NCBI RefSeq assembly: GCF_039534165.1 | Contig: NZ_BAAAUX010000016.1 | Span: forward strand, 442,752-506,751 | Origin: Saccharopolyspora_D taberi | Lineage (GTDB): Bacteria; Actinomycetota; Actinomycetes; Mycobacteriales; Pseudonocardiaceae | Reading direction: 5' to 3' | DNA length: 64,000 bases | Part shown: positions 10,088-20,950 of the stretch, one piece after another | Layout: each line of letters opens with the position of its first letter | Numbering within the stretch: position 1 is the stretch's first letter | Notes under the pieces: model-generated | The model's input: the letters and a program-made list of their open reading frames with translations, nothing else | Database searches by the model: none | Told to the model about the DNA's origin: nothing | Made by a program: the position numbers and the translations under genes

Positions 10088-11307
10088 GCGACGATCTCGG
10101 ACTGTTCGCAGACGACTCCGGAGAGCCGCCCCGGCCCAGCGGTCGCAGGCAGGCCCGCGAGGAGCGGGACCGGTTCCGGCGGCGCAGGCGGCGGCGCACG
10201 GTGACCGCCCTGGCGGGGCTGTTCGTCCTGCTGCTGGTCGGCGGTGGTGTCGTCTACGGGGCAAGTCAGTTCCTGCAGATCGGCAGGTTCGAGGACTACC
10301 CGGGGCCCGGCACCGGTGAGGCCGTGGTCGAGGTGAAGGCGGGCGACACCGTCAGCGCGATCGGCAGCAGCCTCAAGCAGGCGGACGTGGTCGCCAGCAC
10401 CAAGGCGTTCGTGAAGGCGGCGGAGAACAACCGGCAGATCAACGGCATCCAGCCGGGCTTCTACCTGATGAAGCAGAAGATGTCCGGGCAGGGGGCGGTC
10501 GCGCACATCCTGTCGCCCGCGGCCAAGACCGGGCGGGTGGAGATCCGCGGTGGGCAGCGGCTGGAGGACCAGCTGACCCCGGACGGCGGGCACTCGCCGG
10601 GAATCCTGACCAAGCTCGCCGACGCGACCTGCGCGGGCGCGGGCAGCAACCAGTGCACGACGCCGGAGCAGATGCACGAGGTCGCCGCGACGGCGGACCT
10701 GGCGAGCCTGGGCGTGCCGGAGTGGGCGATCGAGGGTGCGTCGAAGGCCGAGCCCAAGCGCAGGCTCGAAGGTCTGCTGATGCCCGGCATCTACGACGTC
10801 AAGCCGGGGGAGAAGCCGGACGAGGTGCTGCGGCAGGTGATCACCAGGTCGGCGGCGCTGCTGGAGGCGGCGGGTCTGCCGCAGGCGGCCGAGGGCACCG
10901 GGCACAGCCCGTACGAGGTGCTGATCATCGCCTCGCTGGTGCAGAGCGAGGGGATCGAGGGCGACTTCCCGAAGGTGTCCCGGGTGATCTACAACCGGCT
11001 GACGCACCCGGTGATCAAGCTGGGGCTGGACTCCACGATCAACTACCCGCTGGACAAGCCGGTCCTGCTGACCAAGCCGGAGGACCGGAAGCGGCCGGGT
11101 CCGTACAACACCTACGAGAACTACGGCCTGCCGCCGACGCCGATCTCGACGGTGAGCAAGGAAGCCGTCGCGGCGGCGGAGAAGCCGGCCGAGGGGACGT
11201 GGAAGTACTTCGTGAAGTGCTACCCGGACGGCACGTCCTGCTTCGCCAACAACCAGCAGGAGCACGACGCCTACATCGAGGAGGCCCGCAAACGTGGCGC
11301 CTTCTGA
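10084..11307 (+). CDS. mltG: Endolytic murein transglycosylase MltG
   Basis: A 407-residue bitopic protein. The cytoplasmic N-terminus (about 1-38) is acidic then very basic, a membrane segment spans about residues 40-62 (LAGLFVLLLVGGGVVYGAS), and the periplasmic part has a LysM-like region (VEVKAGDTVSAIGSSLKQAD) and a YceG catalytic domain. The active-site region is LVQSEG followed by DFPKVSRVIYNRL and LDSTINY. It cleaves nascent glycan strands. The GTG overlaps the ruvX stop. An ATG-like frame begins at 10045 but would lie inside ruvX. Confidence 0.93.
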   Translation: MSDDLGLFADDSGEPPRPSGRRQAREERDRFRRRRRRRTVTALAGLFVLLLVGGGVVYGASQFLQIGRFEDYPGPGTGEAVVEVKAGDTVSAIGSSLKQADVVASTKAFVKAAENNRQINGIQPGFYLMKQKMSGQGAVAHILSPAAKTGRVEIRGGQRLEDQLTPDGGHSPGILTKLADATCAGAGSNQCTTPEQMHEVAATADLASLGVPEWAIEGASKAEPKRRLEGLLMPGIYDVKPGEKPDEVLRQVITRSAALLEAAGLPQAAEGTGHSPYEVLIIASLVQSEGIEGDFPKVSRVIYNRLTHPVIKLGLDSTINYPLDKPVLLTKPEDRKRPGPYNTYENYGLPPTPISTVSKEAVAAAEKPAEGTWKYFVKCYPDGTSCFANNQQEHDAYIEEARKRGAF

Positions 11308-12148
11308 CCTGCGCAAGGCCGGGGTGGCGGGCAAGCCGATCGAGCACTCGCTGTCCCCGGTCCTGCACGGAGCCGCCTACGCCGAACTCGGCCTGGACGG
11401 CTGGACCTACGAGCGGATCGAGGCGGATGCCGAAGCACTGCCGGGTCTGGTCGCCGGTCTCGGCCCGGAGTGGGCGGGGCTGTCGGTGACGATGCCGGGC
11501 AAGCGGGCGGCGCTCGAACTGGCCGACTCGGTCACCGAACGAGCGGCGGCAGTGGGAGCGGCCAACACCCTGACCCGCCGCGCGGACGGCACCTGGGCGG
11601 CGGACTGCACCGACGTCGAAGGCGTCACCGGCGCCCTGCGAGCGGCCGGAGGCTTCACCACGGGTCACCGCGCACTGCTGCTGGGCGCGGGCGGCACCGC
11701 AGCCGCAGCGCTGGCGGGCTTCGCGGAGCTGGGAATCCGCGAAGTCACCCTCGCGGTCCGCGAGCCCGCGCGAGCGGGCGAGGCGCTGGAGACCGCGGAG
11801 CGGGTCGGCCTGCGGATCCGGACGGAGCGGCTCGACGAAGTCGACCTCGCGGAGGAGGCGAAGGCCGCCGACGTCGTGGTGTCGACGTTGCCAGCAGGAG
11901 CGGTCGACGCCCACGCCGCGCAGCTCGCGACGGCGGAATGCGTACTCGACGTCGTGTACCACCCGTGGCCAACACCGCTGGCAAGCGCGGTCGAAGCGGC
12001 CGGAGGCCGCTTGGCGACAGGCCTGGACATGCTGCTGCACCAGGCCTTCGGCCAGGTCGAACAGTTCACCGGCCGGACGGCTCCCCGCAAGGCCATGCGC
12101 GACGCGCTGGCAGCAGCCACAGGCGACACAGTGCCGCTCCCGCTGTAA
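11294..12148 (+). CDS. aroE: Shikimate dehydrogenase (NADP+)
   Basis: A 284-residue enzyme reducing 3-dehydroshikimate to shikimate. Substrate binding is marked by the Ser pair in HSLSPVLH (residues 19-26). The catalytic Lys/Asp dyad lies in MPGKRAALELAD, with N-T in GAANTL. The nucleotide-binding glycine loop is GAGGTAAAAL. The C-terminus has GLDMLLHQAFGQVEQFTG, as expected. It starts at GTG 11294 and overlaps mltG by 14 bases. It is physically separated from aroCKBQ at 19172-22491 by the UvrA-like gene and the PTS locus, a block not present in the mycobacterial order. Confidence 0.95.
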   Translation: MAPSDLRKAGVAGKPIEHSLSPVLHGAAYAELGLDGWTYERIEADAEALPGLVAGLGPEWAGLSVTMPGKRAALELADSVTERAAAVGAANTLTRRADGTWAADCTDVEGVTGALRAAGGFTTGHRALLLGAGGTAAAALAGFAELGIREVTLAVREPARAGEALETAERVGLRIRTERLDEVDLAEEAKAADVVVSTLPAGAVDAHAAQLATAECVLDVVYHPWPTPLASAVEAAGGRLATGLDMLLHQAFGQVEQFTGRTAPRKAMRDALAAATGDTVPLPL

Positions 12149-12216
12149 GCAAGGAGCAGGTGGGCCGACAAGGCGAACGCGCCCAGCAAACGTCCCCACC
12201 CACAAGGGCGGGGTTT

Positions 12217-12357
12217 GGTTCTCATCCCGTCGACCTGGCAAAGCCCGATCAGGCCGTGTCAAGGGGGCACAGACAAGAAGACCGCAGCGTGCCAACACAA
12301 ACCGGCCCCCTTGACGCGGTCTGATAGCCCTCCGTGGAGGTCGACGGGATGAGAACC
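12217..12357. repeat. Nested inverted-repeat element of 141 bp
   Basis: Outer arms 12217-12236 and 12338-12357 are a perfect 20-bp inverted repeat. Inner arms 12248-12267 and 12306-12325 match at 18 of 20 positions, and both mismatches become G-U pairs if transcribed. An innermost GGCAC/GTGCC pair lies at 12266-12270 and 12289-12293. The element lies in the gap between aroE and the convergent uvrA-like gene and has no coding frame. It could be a MITE-like or REP-like element or a bidirectional transcription barrier. I do not recognise it as a named element. Confidence 0.8.
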
Positions 12358-12360
12358 ACC

Positions 12361-12419
12361 CCAACCGAACCGCAGCGGACCGCCCCCACTCATCCCGGAG
12401 ACCTGCCGGGGGTCTGGGG
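12361..12419. repeat. Dispersed intergenic repeat, copy B
   Basis: Starts with CCAACCGAACCG, also present at 4612-4623, and ends with a 23-base block (12397-12419) identical to 4643-4665. It directly abuts the nested palindrome at 12217-12357. The shared block contains the AGACC/GGTCT hairpin described for copy A. Confidence 0.6.
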
Positions 12420-12491
12420 GCGGCGAGCGCCCCAGAACCACGAGCTCAAAAGAACCCGAACCGGCAGAGCCGCTTCGGCCCCGGAAACCAC

Positions 12492-14891
<2,400 letters not shown>

Positions 14892-15002
14892 GGGTTCTCC
14901 GTCCGATGGCGCTCCGGGTTCCCAAAACCCGGCGCGGCGGTAGGGGAACCCTATCCGAGTCGGCAGTGTCCACCGGCCGGAACAGAGGGGCAGCGCAACG
15001 CA

Positions 15003-15042
15003 GGCAGGCCCCCGCCCCGGGCGATCCGGGCGGGGGCCTGCC
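15003..15042 (-). terminator. Stem-loop terminator after ptsH
   Basis: 15003-15017 and 15028-15042 form a perfect 15-bp G/C-rich stem with a 10-base loop. It begins 10 bases beyond the ptsH stop on the minus strand. No T run follows, as is common for actinobacterial terminators. Confidence 0.75.
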
Positions 15043-15051
15043 GGGCCGGGG

Positions 15052-15321
15052 TCAGTTCTCGTCCAGATCGGAACCGACGAGCTCCACGAGGTGGTCCAGC
15101 GCGGCGTCGGCGCCGTCGCCCTCGGCGGAGAGCACGACCTCGTCGCCGTGGGCCGCGCCCAGCGTCATCAGGCCCAGGATGCTGCCCGCCTCCACCGGCT
15201 GCGTGTCGTCCTTGCGGATGGTGATCTTCACCGACTGCGCCGCCGCGGCCTTGGCCACCAGGGCCGCGGGACGTGCGTGCAGGCCCACCTTGCTGGCCAC
15301 CGTGACCCGTCGTTCTGGCAT
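15052..15321 (-). CDS. ptsH: HPr phosphocarrier protein
   Basis: 89 residues. HPr passes phosphate from enzyme I to EIIA. The phosphorylated His15 lies in VGLHARPAA, and the regulatory-serine region is SILGLMTLG (Ser47). The start ATG follows GGAGG. It is the last gene of the minus-strand operon after the EIIC gene, with a 32-base gap, and is followed by a strong stem-loop. No ptsI (enzyme I) is in the window, so enzyme I must be encoded elsewhere. Confidence 0.97.
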   Translation of the reverse strand: MPERRVTVASKVGLHARPAALVAKAAAAQSVKITIRKDDTQPVEAGSILGLMTLGAAHGDEVVLSAEGDGADAALDHLVELVGSDLDEN

Positions 15322-15353
15322 GGGTCCTCCGTTGTCTGGTCGGGGTTGAACGG

Positions 15354-16631
15354 TCAGTTCCTGGCTGCGCCGTCGGGGTCGGACGCGCCGCTTCCCGCAT
15401 TGTCCGTGCTGGTCGCGGGGGTCGACGATGTGTCAGTCGTCGCATCCGCGCCCTCGGCCTCGTCCTCCTCGCGACCAGGGGTGCGCAAGTTCCACCTGGT
15501 GATGATGAAGCGGAAGAGGAAGTAGTAGACGACCGCGTAGGCCAGGCCGATCGGGATCAGCCACAGCGAGTTCTTCGAGATGCCGAAGTTGAGCACGTAG
15601 TCGATCGCGCCCGCCGAGAAGCCGAAGCCGGAGTGGATGTCGAGCGCGTTCACCAGCGCCATCGAGGTGCCGGTGAGCACCGCGTGCACCGCCAGCAGCG
15701 GCCAGGCCACGAAGATGAACGAGAACTCCAGCGGCTCGGTGATGCCGGTGAGGAACGCGGTCAGACCGGTCGCCAGCATCACGCCGCCGACCACCTTGCG
15801 CTGCGAGGGCTTGGCGCTGCGCCAGATCGCCAGCGCGGCGGCGGGCAGGGCGAACATGAAGATCGGGAAGAAGCCGGTCATGAAGGTGCCCGCGGTCGGG
15901 TCACCGGCGAAGAAGCGGGAGATGTCGCCCTTCTCGCCGTGGTAGTCGCCGAACAGGAACCACACGACGTTGTTCGGGATGTGGTGCAGGCCGAAGGGCA
16001 GCAGCAGCCGGTTGATCACGCCGTAGATCCCGGCGCCGACCACCGCGCCGCTGGTGACGACGTCGCTGAAGGCGGTCAGGCCGGCGTCGAACAGCGGGTA
16101 AAGCAGGCCCATCACCACGCCGACGAACAGCAGCACGACCGAGGTGATGATCGGGACGAACCGGCGCCCGCCGAAGAAGCCCAGGTAGTCGGGGAGCTTG
16201 ATGCGGTGGTACCGCTGCCACAGCCACGCCGCGACCAGACCGGCCACGATGCCGCCGAGCACGCCGTAGGGGCCCTTGTTGAAGGAGGTGCCCTCCTCGG
16301 GCTGGGCGATCTCCCACAGCACCCCGGACAGCACCAGGTACCCGACCGCGGCCGACAGCGCCGTCGACCCGTCGGCCTTCTTGGCGAAGCCGATCGCCAC
16401 GCCGATGGCGAACAGCAGCGGCAGGTTGTCGAACAGGGCGCCACCGGCCGCGCCCACGATCCCGGAGACCTTCTCCAGACCGGGCACGGCGCCGAGCAGG
16501 TCGTCCTGGCCGAGCCGCTGGAGCAGGGCCGCGGCGGGCAGAACGGCGATCGGCAGCATCAGGCTGCGGCCGAGTCTTTGCAGCAGGGCGAACCCCCTGC
16601 TGCCCGACGCCTTCGAGGCGCTGGCACTCAT
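15354..16631 (-). CDS. PTS EIIC component, glucose/N-acetylglucosamine type
   Basis: A 425-residue membrane permease of the PTS. The opening GFALLQRLGRSLMLPIAVLP is the family signature, and about ten membrane segments follow. LPFGLHHIPNNVVWF and GITEPLEFSF (substrate-site Glu) are conserved EIIC motifs; the form with GLHHI(P) resembles the N-acetylglucosamine branch. The C-terminus from about 385 is an acidic, Thr/Ser-rich tail. It contains no EIIB or EIIA domain; these are encoded divergently at 17681-18369. ATG 16631 follows AGGAGGT and overlaps the gntR end by 4 bases. Confidence 0.92.
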   Translation of the reverse strand: MSASASKASGSRGFALLQRLGRSLMLPIAVLPAAALLQRLGQDDLLGAVPGLEKVSGIVGAAGGALFDNLPLLFAIGVAIGFAKKADGSTALSAAVGYLVLSGVLWEIAQPEEGTSFNKGPYGVLGGIVAGLVAAWLWQRYHRIKLPDYLGFFGGRRFVPIITSVVLLFVGVVMGLLYPLFDAGLTAFSDVVTSGAVVGAGIYGVINRLLLPFGLHHIPNNVVWFLFGDYHGEKGDISRFFAGDPTAGTFMTGFFPIFMFALPAAALAIWRSAKPSQRKVVGGVMLATGLTAFLTGITEPLEFSFIFVAWPLLAVHAVLTGTSMALVNALDIHSGFGFSAGAIDYVLNFGISKNSLWLIPIGLAYAVVYYFLFRFIITRWNLRTPGREEDEAEGADATTDTSSTPATSTDNAGSGASDPDGAARN

Positions 16632-17416
16632 CGGTTACCTCCTGGGTGGGCGGGCCCGGCCGGAACTCCTGTCCGGTCGAGTTGCATCGTGACCTGGTAC
16701 AGATCGCCTCGGTACCAGGACGTCATGTCTTCGACGGGGCGTCCCTGCGCGGTGGAGATCCGGCGGAACACCAGAACGGGGCTGCCCGGCCGGACGCCGA
16801 GCAGGCGGGCGGTTTCGGGGTCGGCCCCCTCGGCGAGCACGGTCTGCGTGCCCTGTTCGAGCCGCACGCCGTACCCGCGGTCGAGCAGCGTGTACAGCGA
16901 CTCGGTCAGCGGCCGGTCGAGCAGGCCGGGCACCCGGTCCGGGTGGTACCAGCCGCGCTCGACGGCCATCGGCTCGCCGTCGGCCTTGCGCAGCCGGAAC
17001 AGCCAGTAGGCCGGGCGGTCCGGGGGCAGGCCGAGCGCTTCGGCGGTGTCGGCGGGCGGCACCTGCTCGGCGCTGCCGAGCAGTTCGGTCTCCGGGCGCA
17101 TCCCGCGCCTGCGCATGTCCTCGGTGAACGACGCCAGGTGGAGCGCGGAGTCGATGCGGGGCCGGTTGGTGAAGGTGCCCTTGCCGCGCACCCGCACCAG
17201 CACGCCGTCGGCGACGAGCTGGCCGACGGCCTCGCGGACGGTCAGCCGGGAGACGCCGTACCGGCAGGCGAGCTCCCGCTCGGAGGGGACCGGGGAACCG
17301 GGCAGCAGCTCGTTGGCGGCCAGTTCCCGCAGGATCTCGCGCAGCTGCACGTGCTTGGGCAGCGGCCCGTCGCCCAGCGCGTCCGGACCGGGTGCCACCC
17401 GGTGTTGTGCGGCCAC
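16628..17416 (-). CDS. GntR/HutC-family regulator, DasR-like
   Basis: 262 residues. The N-terminal winged helix-turn-helix is at about 20-85, with VPSERELACRYGVSRLTVRE and the wing GKGTF. A UTRA effector domain covers about 100-250, and binds a sugar phosphate in relatives. GTG 17416 is chosen because AGGAGG lies 4 bases upstream; a longer frame back to 17455 has no such site. The gene heads the EIIC-ptsH operon and diverges from EIIB-EIIA, and a DasR-type operator lies between. Effector is probably glucosamine-6-P or GlcNAc-6-P by family analogy. Confidence 0.88.
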   Translation of the reverse strand: MAAQHRVAPGPDALGDGPLPKHVQLREILRELAANELLPGSPVPSERELACRYGVSRLTVREAVGQLVADGVLVRVRGKGTFTNRPRIDSALHLASFTEDMRRRGMRPETELLGSAEQVPPADTAEALGLPPDRPAYWLFRLRKADGEPMAVERGWYHPDRVPGLLDRPLTESLYTLLDRGYGVRLEQGTQTVLAEGADPETARLLGVRPGSPVLVFRRISTAQGRPVEDMTSWYRGDLYQVTMQLDRTGVPAGPAHPGGNR

Positions 17417-17524
17417 GTCGCCTCCTGCTGGACTGCGCGCGGGCAGCCCGGTCACCGATGCTGCGGGGTCGGGTCGAACCCCGCTCGACCGGTTCTGTTC
17501 AGTCCACTCCGGTGGTTGGTACTG

Positions 17525-17540
17525 TCCGGTCTAAACCAGT
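17525..17540. promoter_or_regulatory. DasR-responsive element-like operator (dre)
   Basis: Read on the minus strand this is ACTGGTTTAGACCGGA, matching the Streptomyces dre consensus ACTGGTCTAGACCAGT at 13 of 16 positions. It sits between the divergent gntR-EIIC-ptsH and EIIB-EIIA transcription units, 109 bases from the GntR start codon and 141 from the EIIB start. A weaker CCAC-TCCG-GTGG palindrome lies just next to it at 17504-17515. It is expected to bind the adjacent GntR protein. Confidence 0.65.
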
Positions 17541-17680
17541 CGGATGCGAACAATGCGCGGTGGCGCGAGCGGGTGTCAAGGCGGCGCGGGTTTCGTTGCC
17601 GCATCGACACCGAGTGACGCAAGATCGGCTTTGGTCGCGGGCGATGAGGCCCGGACTGGCGATGACGAAGGGAGCACGGG

Positions 17681-17917
17681 GTGGCTGAGAAGAAGGCCGC
17701 CGCGATCCTGGCCGCGCTCGGCGGCGGGGAGAACGTGGTGGAGATCGAGCCGTGCATCACGCGGCTGCGGTGCGAGCTCAAGGACTCCGGCGCGGTCGAC
17801 GAGGCGGCGCTGAAGTCCGCGGGCGCGCACGGCGTGATGCGGCAGGGCTCGGTCGTCCAGGTGGTCGTGGGTCCGGAGGCGGACTCGCTGGCCGAGGACA
17901 TCGAGGACTTGTTGTGA
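17681..17917 (+). CDS. PTS EIIB component, glucose/GlcNAc type
   Basis: A 78-residue phosphotransfer domain. The phosphorylated Cys25 lies in EIEPCITRLRCEL, the standard EIIB-Glc signature, and the C-terminal half has GSVVQVVVGPEADSLA. It accepts phosphate from EIIA and gives it to the sugar carried by EIIC. GTG 17681 follows GAAGGGAG. It overlaps the EIIA gene by 4 bases. Confidence 0.95.
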   Translation: MAEKKAAAILAALGGGENVVEIEPCITRLRCELKDSGAVDEAALKSAGAHGVMRQGSVVQVVVGPEADSLAEDIEDLL

Positions 17918-18369
17918 CCCTGGAAGTGGGCAGCCCGGTCGGCGGCCTGGCTGCCCCGATCGCGGAGGTCCCGGACCCGGTGTTCTCCCAGGCCATGGTC
18001 GGCCCGGGGGTCGCGGTCAAGCCGGAGGGGGGCAGCGGGGACGCGGTCGCGCCGATCGCGGGCACGGTCGCCACGCTGCACCCGCACGCCTTCGTGGTCG
18101 CCTCGCCGGAGGGCCCGGCGGTGCTGGTGCACCTCGGCATCGACACGGTCAAGCTCAAGGGCGAGGGGTTCACCCTGCACGTGGCCAAGGGCGACCAGGT
18201 GGCGGCGGGCCAGCCGATCGTGACCTGGAACCCGACCGAGGTGGAGTCCCACGGCTACTCCTCGATCTGCCCGGTGGTGGCGCTGGACATCGCCGCCGAC
18301 CGGCTCGCCGACCTGCGCGAGGACGGCCAGGTCGACGCCGGAGACCCCCTGTTCTCCATCAGCGCTTGA
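17914..18369 (+). CDS. PTS EIIA component, glucose (Crr) type
   Basis: A 151-residue EIIA-Glc. The two active-site histidines are His58 (HPHAF) and the phosphorylated His73 (VHLGIDTVKL), spaced 15 apart as in characterised EIIA-Glc proteins. The region GEGFTLHVAKGDQVAAGQPI and the closing GDPLF are typical. It receives phosphate from HPr. The GTG start overlaps the EIIB stop. The operon ends in a 15-bp stem-loop at 18375-18412. Confidence 0.95.
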   Translation: MTLEVGSPVGGLAAPIAEVPDPVFSQAMVGPGVAVKPEGGSGDAVAPIAGTVATLHPHAFVVASPEGPAVLVHLGIDTVKLKGEGFTLHVAKGDQVAAGQPIVTWNPTEVESHGYSSICPVVALDIAADRLADLREDGQVDAGDPLFSISA

Positions 18370-18374
18370 CGGCC

Positions 18375-18412
18375 CCGCGGGTCTTCCGGGCGCTGTTCCG
18401 GAAGACCCGCGG
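18375..18412 (+). terminator. Stem-loop terminator after EIIA
   Basis: 18375-18389 and 18398-18412 form a perfect 15-bp stem with an 8-base loop, five bases after the EIIA stop. No T run follows. Confidence 0.75.
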
Positions 18413-18481
18413 CGCCCGACACGCGCGTGCTCGCGCACCTGATCCGACGGCCGCGGTCCGGGGTGGCCGACGCTGTCGTTC

Positions 18482-19114
18482 GTGATCGGACTGCTTTCCC
18501 TGCTCGGTGCCGTCGCGGGCTTCGCGGCAGGACGTCTCGCCCGGTTGCTGCTGCTTTCGGTGCGGAGGGGCGTTCCGCCGCCGCGCTGGTGGTGCGAGTC
18601 GGCCGTGGCATTGCTGTGGGCGGTCGCCTGCGGCTGGGCCGCCGCGGGCGGACCGCCGTGGTGGTGGCTGCCGATGCCGCTGGCGCTGGGCTGGCTCGCG
18701 GTGCCGCTCGCCGTCTGCGACATCCGCGCCTCGCGGCTGCCCGACGCGCTGACGCTGCCCGCCTATCCCGGCGCGGCGGCGCTGCTGGGCTTCGCGGCGC
18801 TGTTCTCGTCCCGGGACCTGCTCTCCGGAGCGGTGCTGGGCCTGGTGATCTTCGCGGGCGGTTACCTCGGCATCCGCGCGGTGTCGCCCGCGGCGCTCGG
18901 ACCCGGTGACGTGAAGCTGGCCGGAAGCCTCGGAGCCGTGGTCGGCGCGGTGTCGGTTCCGGCGGTTCCCGCCTGCATGCTCGCGGCGGCGGTGGTGACG
19001 TTGCTGCTGCTGCGCGGCAGGCCGGGCGCGGCCGTCGCGCACGGTCCCGCGATGCTGGCCCCGGCCTGGCTGGCCACCGCGTTCCCCGAGTTGACAGATG
19101 CTCGCGTCTGGTGA
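18482..19114 (+). CDS. A24 family prepilin peptidase
   Basis: A 210-residue integral membrane aspartic protease with about 6-7 hydrophobic segments. The catalytic aspartates of the family are Asp80 in CDIRASRLPDALT and Asp143 in GPGDVKLAG. It lacks the N-terminal cysteine-rich methyltransferase domain of full PilD, so it should only cleave. No pilin, pilus ATPase or tad gene is in the window, so its substrate genes lie elsewhere; the place between aroE and aroC is conserved in mycobacteria. GTG 18482 is the likely start; no strong Shine-Dalgarno is visible. Confidence 0.88.
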   Translation: MIGLLSLLGAVAGFAAGRLARLLLLSVRRGVPPPRWWCESAVALLWAVACGWAAAGGPPWWWLPMPLALGWLAVPLAVCDIRASRLPDALTLPAYPGAAALLGFAALFSSRDLLSGAVLGLVIFAGGYLGIRAVSPAALGPGDVKLAGSLGAVVGAVSVPAVPACMLAAAVVTLLLLRGRPGAAVAHGPAMLAPAWLATAFPELTDARVW

Positions 19115-19171
19115 TGGCAATTCCCACCCGGACGGGTTGCGCGGGCCCTGACCGTGGCAGGATCTACAGGT

Positions 19172-20377
19172 GTGCTGCGTTGGATGACCGCTGGAGAATC
19201 GCACGGCCCCGCCCTGGTCGCGGTGCTGGAGGGAATGGTCGCGGGGGTCGCGGTGACCACCGCCGACATCGCCGCCGAGCTGGAACGCCGCAAGCTCGGC
19301 TTCGGCCGCAGCCCGCGGATGAACTTCGAGGCCGACGAGCTGGAGATCATCGGTGGTGTCCGGCACGGGCGCACCCAGGGCGGCCCGGTCGCGGTCCGCA
19401 TCGCCAACACCGAGTGGCCCAAGTGGGAGCAGGTGATGGCGGCCGACCCGGTCGACCAGGACGTGCTGTCCTCGCTCGCCCGCAACGAGCCGCTGACCCG
19501 GCCGCGGCCCGGCCACGCCGACCTGCCGGGCATGCAGAAGTACGGCTTCGAGGAGTCGCGGCCGGTGCTGGAGCGCGCGAGCGCGCGGGAGACCGCGGCG
19601 CGGGTCGCGGTGGGCACCGTCGCGCGGCAGTTCCTGCGTCAGCTGCTCGGGGTGGAGATCGTCAGCCACGTCGTCAGCCTCGGCGGGGTCACCGCCGAGA
19701 GCGACCACCTGCCCGGCCCCGGTGACCTCGGGGTCATCGACCAGAACCCGGTCCGCGCCTTCGGCGACGCCGCGACCGAGCGGATGATGGCCGAGGTCGA
19801 CGCGGCCAAGAAGGACGGCGACACCCTCGGCGGCGTCGTCGAGGTCATCGCCTACGACCTGCCCCCGGGCCTGGGCTCGCACGTGCACTGGGACCGCAAG
19901 CTCGACGCCCGGCTCGCGGGCGCGCTGATGAGCATCCAGGCCATCAAGGGCGTGGAGATCGGCGAGGGCTTCGCCAACGCGGCGCGGCGCGGGAGCGCGG
20001 CGCACGACGAGATCTACCCGGCCGAGGGCGAGCGCTGGGTGCGGCGCGGCAGCAACCGCGCGGGCGGCCTGGAGGGCGGCATCACCAACGGCGAGCCGCT
20101 GATCGTGCGCGCCGCCAAGAAGCCGATCTCCAGCCTGCCCCGCGCGCTGTCCACGGTCGACGTCGTGACCGGTGAGCCCGCGCAGGCGATGCACCAGCGC
20201 TCGGACATCACCGCGGTGCCGCGCGCGGCCGTGGTCGCCGAGTCGATGGTCGCGCTGGTGCTGGCCGAGGCGGCGCTGGAGAAGTTCGGCGGCGACTCGC
20301 TGCCCGAGACCCGCCGCAACGTGGAGAGCTACCTGGCCGGTCTGCGGGAGCGGGCGGAGAAGCGGAAGGTGCGCTGA
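19172..20377 (+). CDS. aroC: Chorismate synthase
   Basis: A 401-residue FMN-dependent enzyme that makes chorismate from EPSP. Signatures are RWMTAGESHGPALVAVLEG at the start, RPRPGHADLPGMQKYGFEE in the middle and RSDITAVPRAAVVAESM near the end, with His residues of the active site in GESHG and GHAD. The start is placed at GTG 19172 (VLRWMTAGESHG) to match the family; an in-frame GTG at 19154 would add six residues. A -10-like CAGGAT lies 8 bases upstream, so the transcript may be almost leaderless. It overlaps aroK by one base (TGATG). Confidence 0.97.
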   Translation: MLRWMTAGESHGPALVAVLEGMVAGVAVTTADIAAELERRKLGFGRSPRMNFEADELEIIGGVRHGRTQGGPVAVRIANTEWPKWEQVMAADPVDQDVLSSLARNEPLTRPRPGHADLPGMQKYGFEESRPVLERASARETAARVAVGTVARQFLRQLLGVEIVSHVVSLGGVTAESDHLPGPGDLGVIDQNPVRAFGDAATERMMAEVDAAKKDGDTLGGVVEVIAYDLPPGLGSHVHWDRKLDARLAGALMSIQAIKGVEIGEGFANAARRGSAAHDEIYPAEGERWVRRGSNRAGGLEGGITNGEPLIVRAAKKPISSLPRALSTVDVVTGEPAQAMHQRSDITAVPRAAVVAESMVALVLAEAALEKFGGDSLPETRRNVESYLAGLRERAEKRKVR

Positions 20378-20913
20378 TGGGACCGCGTGCGGTGGTCGTC
20401 GGCCCGCCGGGGGCGGGCAAGACGACGGTCGGCGAGCTGCTGGCCGAGCGGCTGGAGCTGCCGTTCCGGGACACCGACGCCGACGTGGTGCGAACCGCGG
20501 GCAAGCCGATCGCCGACATCTTCACCGGCGAGGGCGAGCCGGTGTTCCGCGAGCTGGAGGAGCGGGCGGTCGCCACCGCGCTGGCCGAGCACGACGGCGT
20601 CCTGTCGCTCGGCGGAGGCGCCGTGCTTTCGGCGCGGACCCGCGCGCTGCTGGCCGACCAGCCCGTGGTGTTCCTGTCCGTCGGCCTGGCCGAGGGCGCC
20701 CGCCGGACCGGGCTGTCGACGGCGCGCCCGCTGCTGGCCGGGGTCAACCCGCGCGCGACCTTCAAGGCGCTGCTCGACCAGCGGCTCCCGCTCTACCGGG
20801 AGGTCGCGACCTGGGAGTTGGTGACCGACCACGTCGAGCCCGAGGCGCTGGTGGACCAGCTGGTCGAGCGGATCGCGGAACGCCACGCGCACTCGGGGAA
20901 CGGTCCGGAATGA
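20377..20913 (+). CDS. aroK: Shikimate kinase
   Basis: A 178-residue P-loop kinase phosphorylating shikimate. The P-loop is GPPGAGKTT at residues 9-17, the substrate Asp is in FRDTDADV, the Arg in FRELEERA and the Gly loop is SLGGGAVLS. The lid region follows near ARPLLAG. It shares its first base with the aroC stop. There are 37 bases before aroB. Confidence 0.95.
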   Translation: MGPRAVVVGPPGAGKTTVGELLAERLELPFRDTDADVVRTAGKPIADIFTGEGEPVFRELEERAVATALAEHDGVLSLGGGAVLSARTRALLADQPVVFLSVGLAEGARRTGLSTARPLLAGVNPRATFKALLDQRLPLYREVATWELVTDHVEPEALVDQLVERIAERHAHSGNGPE

Positions 20914-20950
20914 TGCGAGCCAGGATGATGATCTCGAATTGGGGGACACG

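Noticed and set aside
16628..17455. Longer start of the GntR regulator at 17455.
   Set aside because: AGGAGG lies four bases before GTG 17416, and the additional residues are unlike the family.
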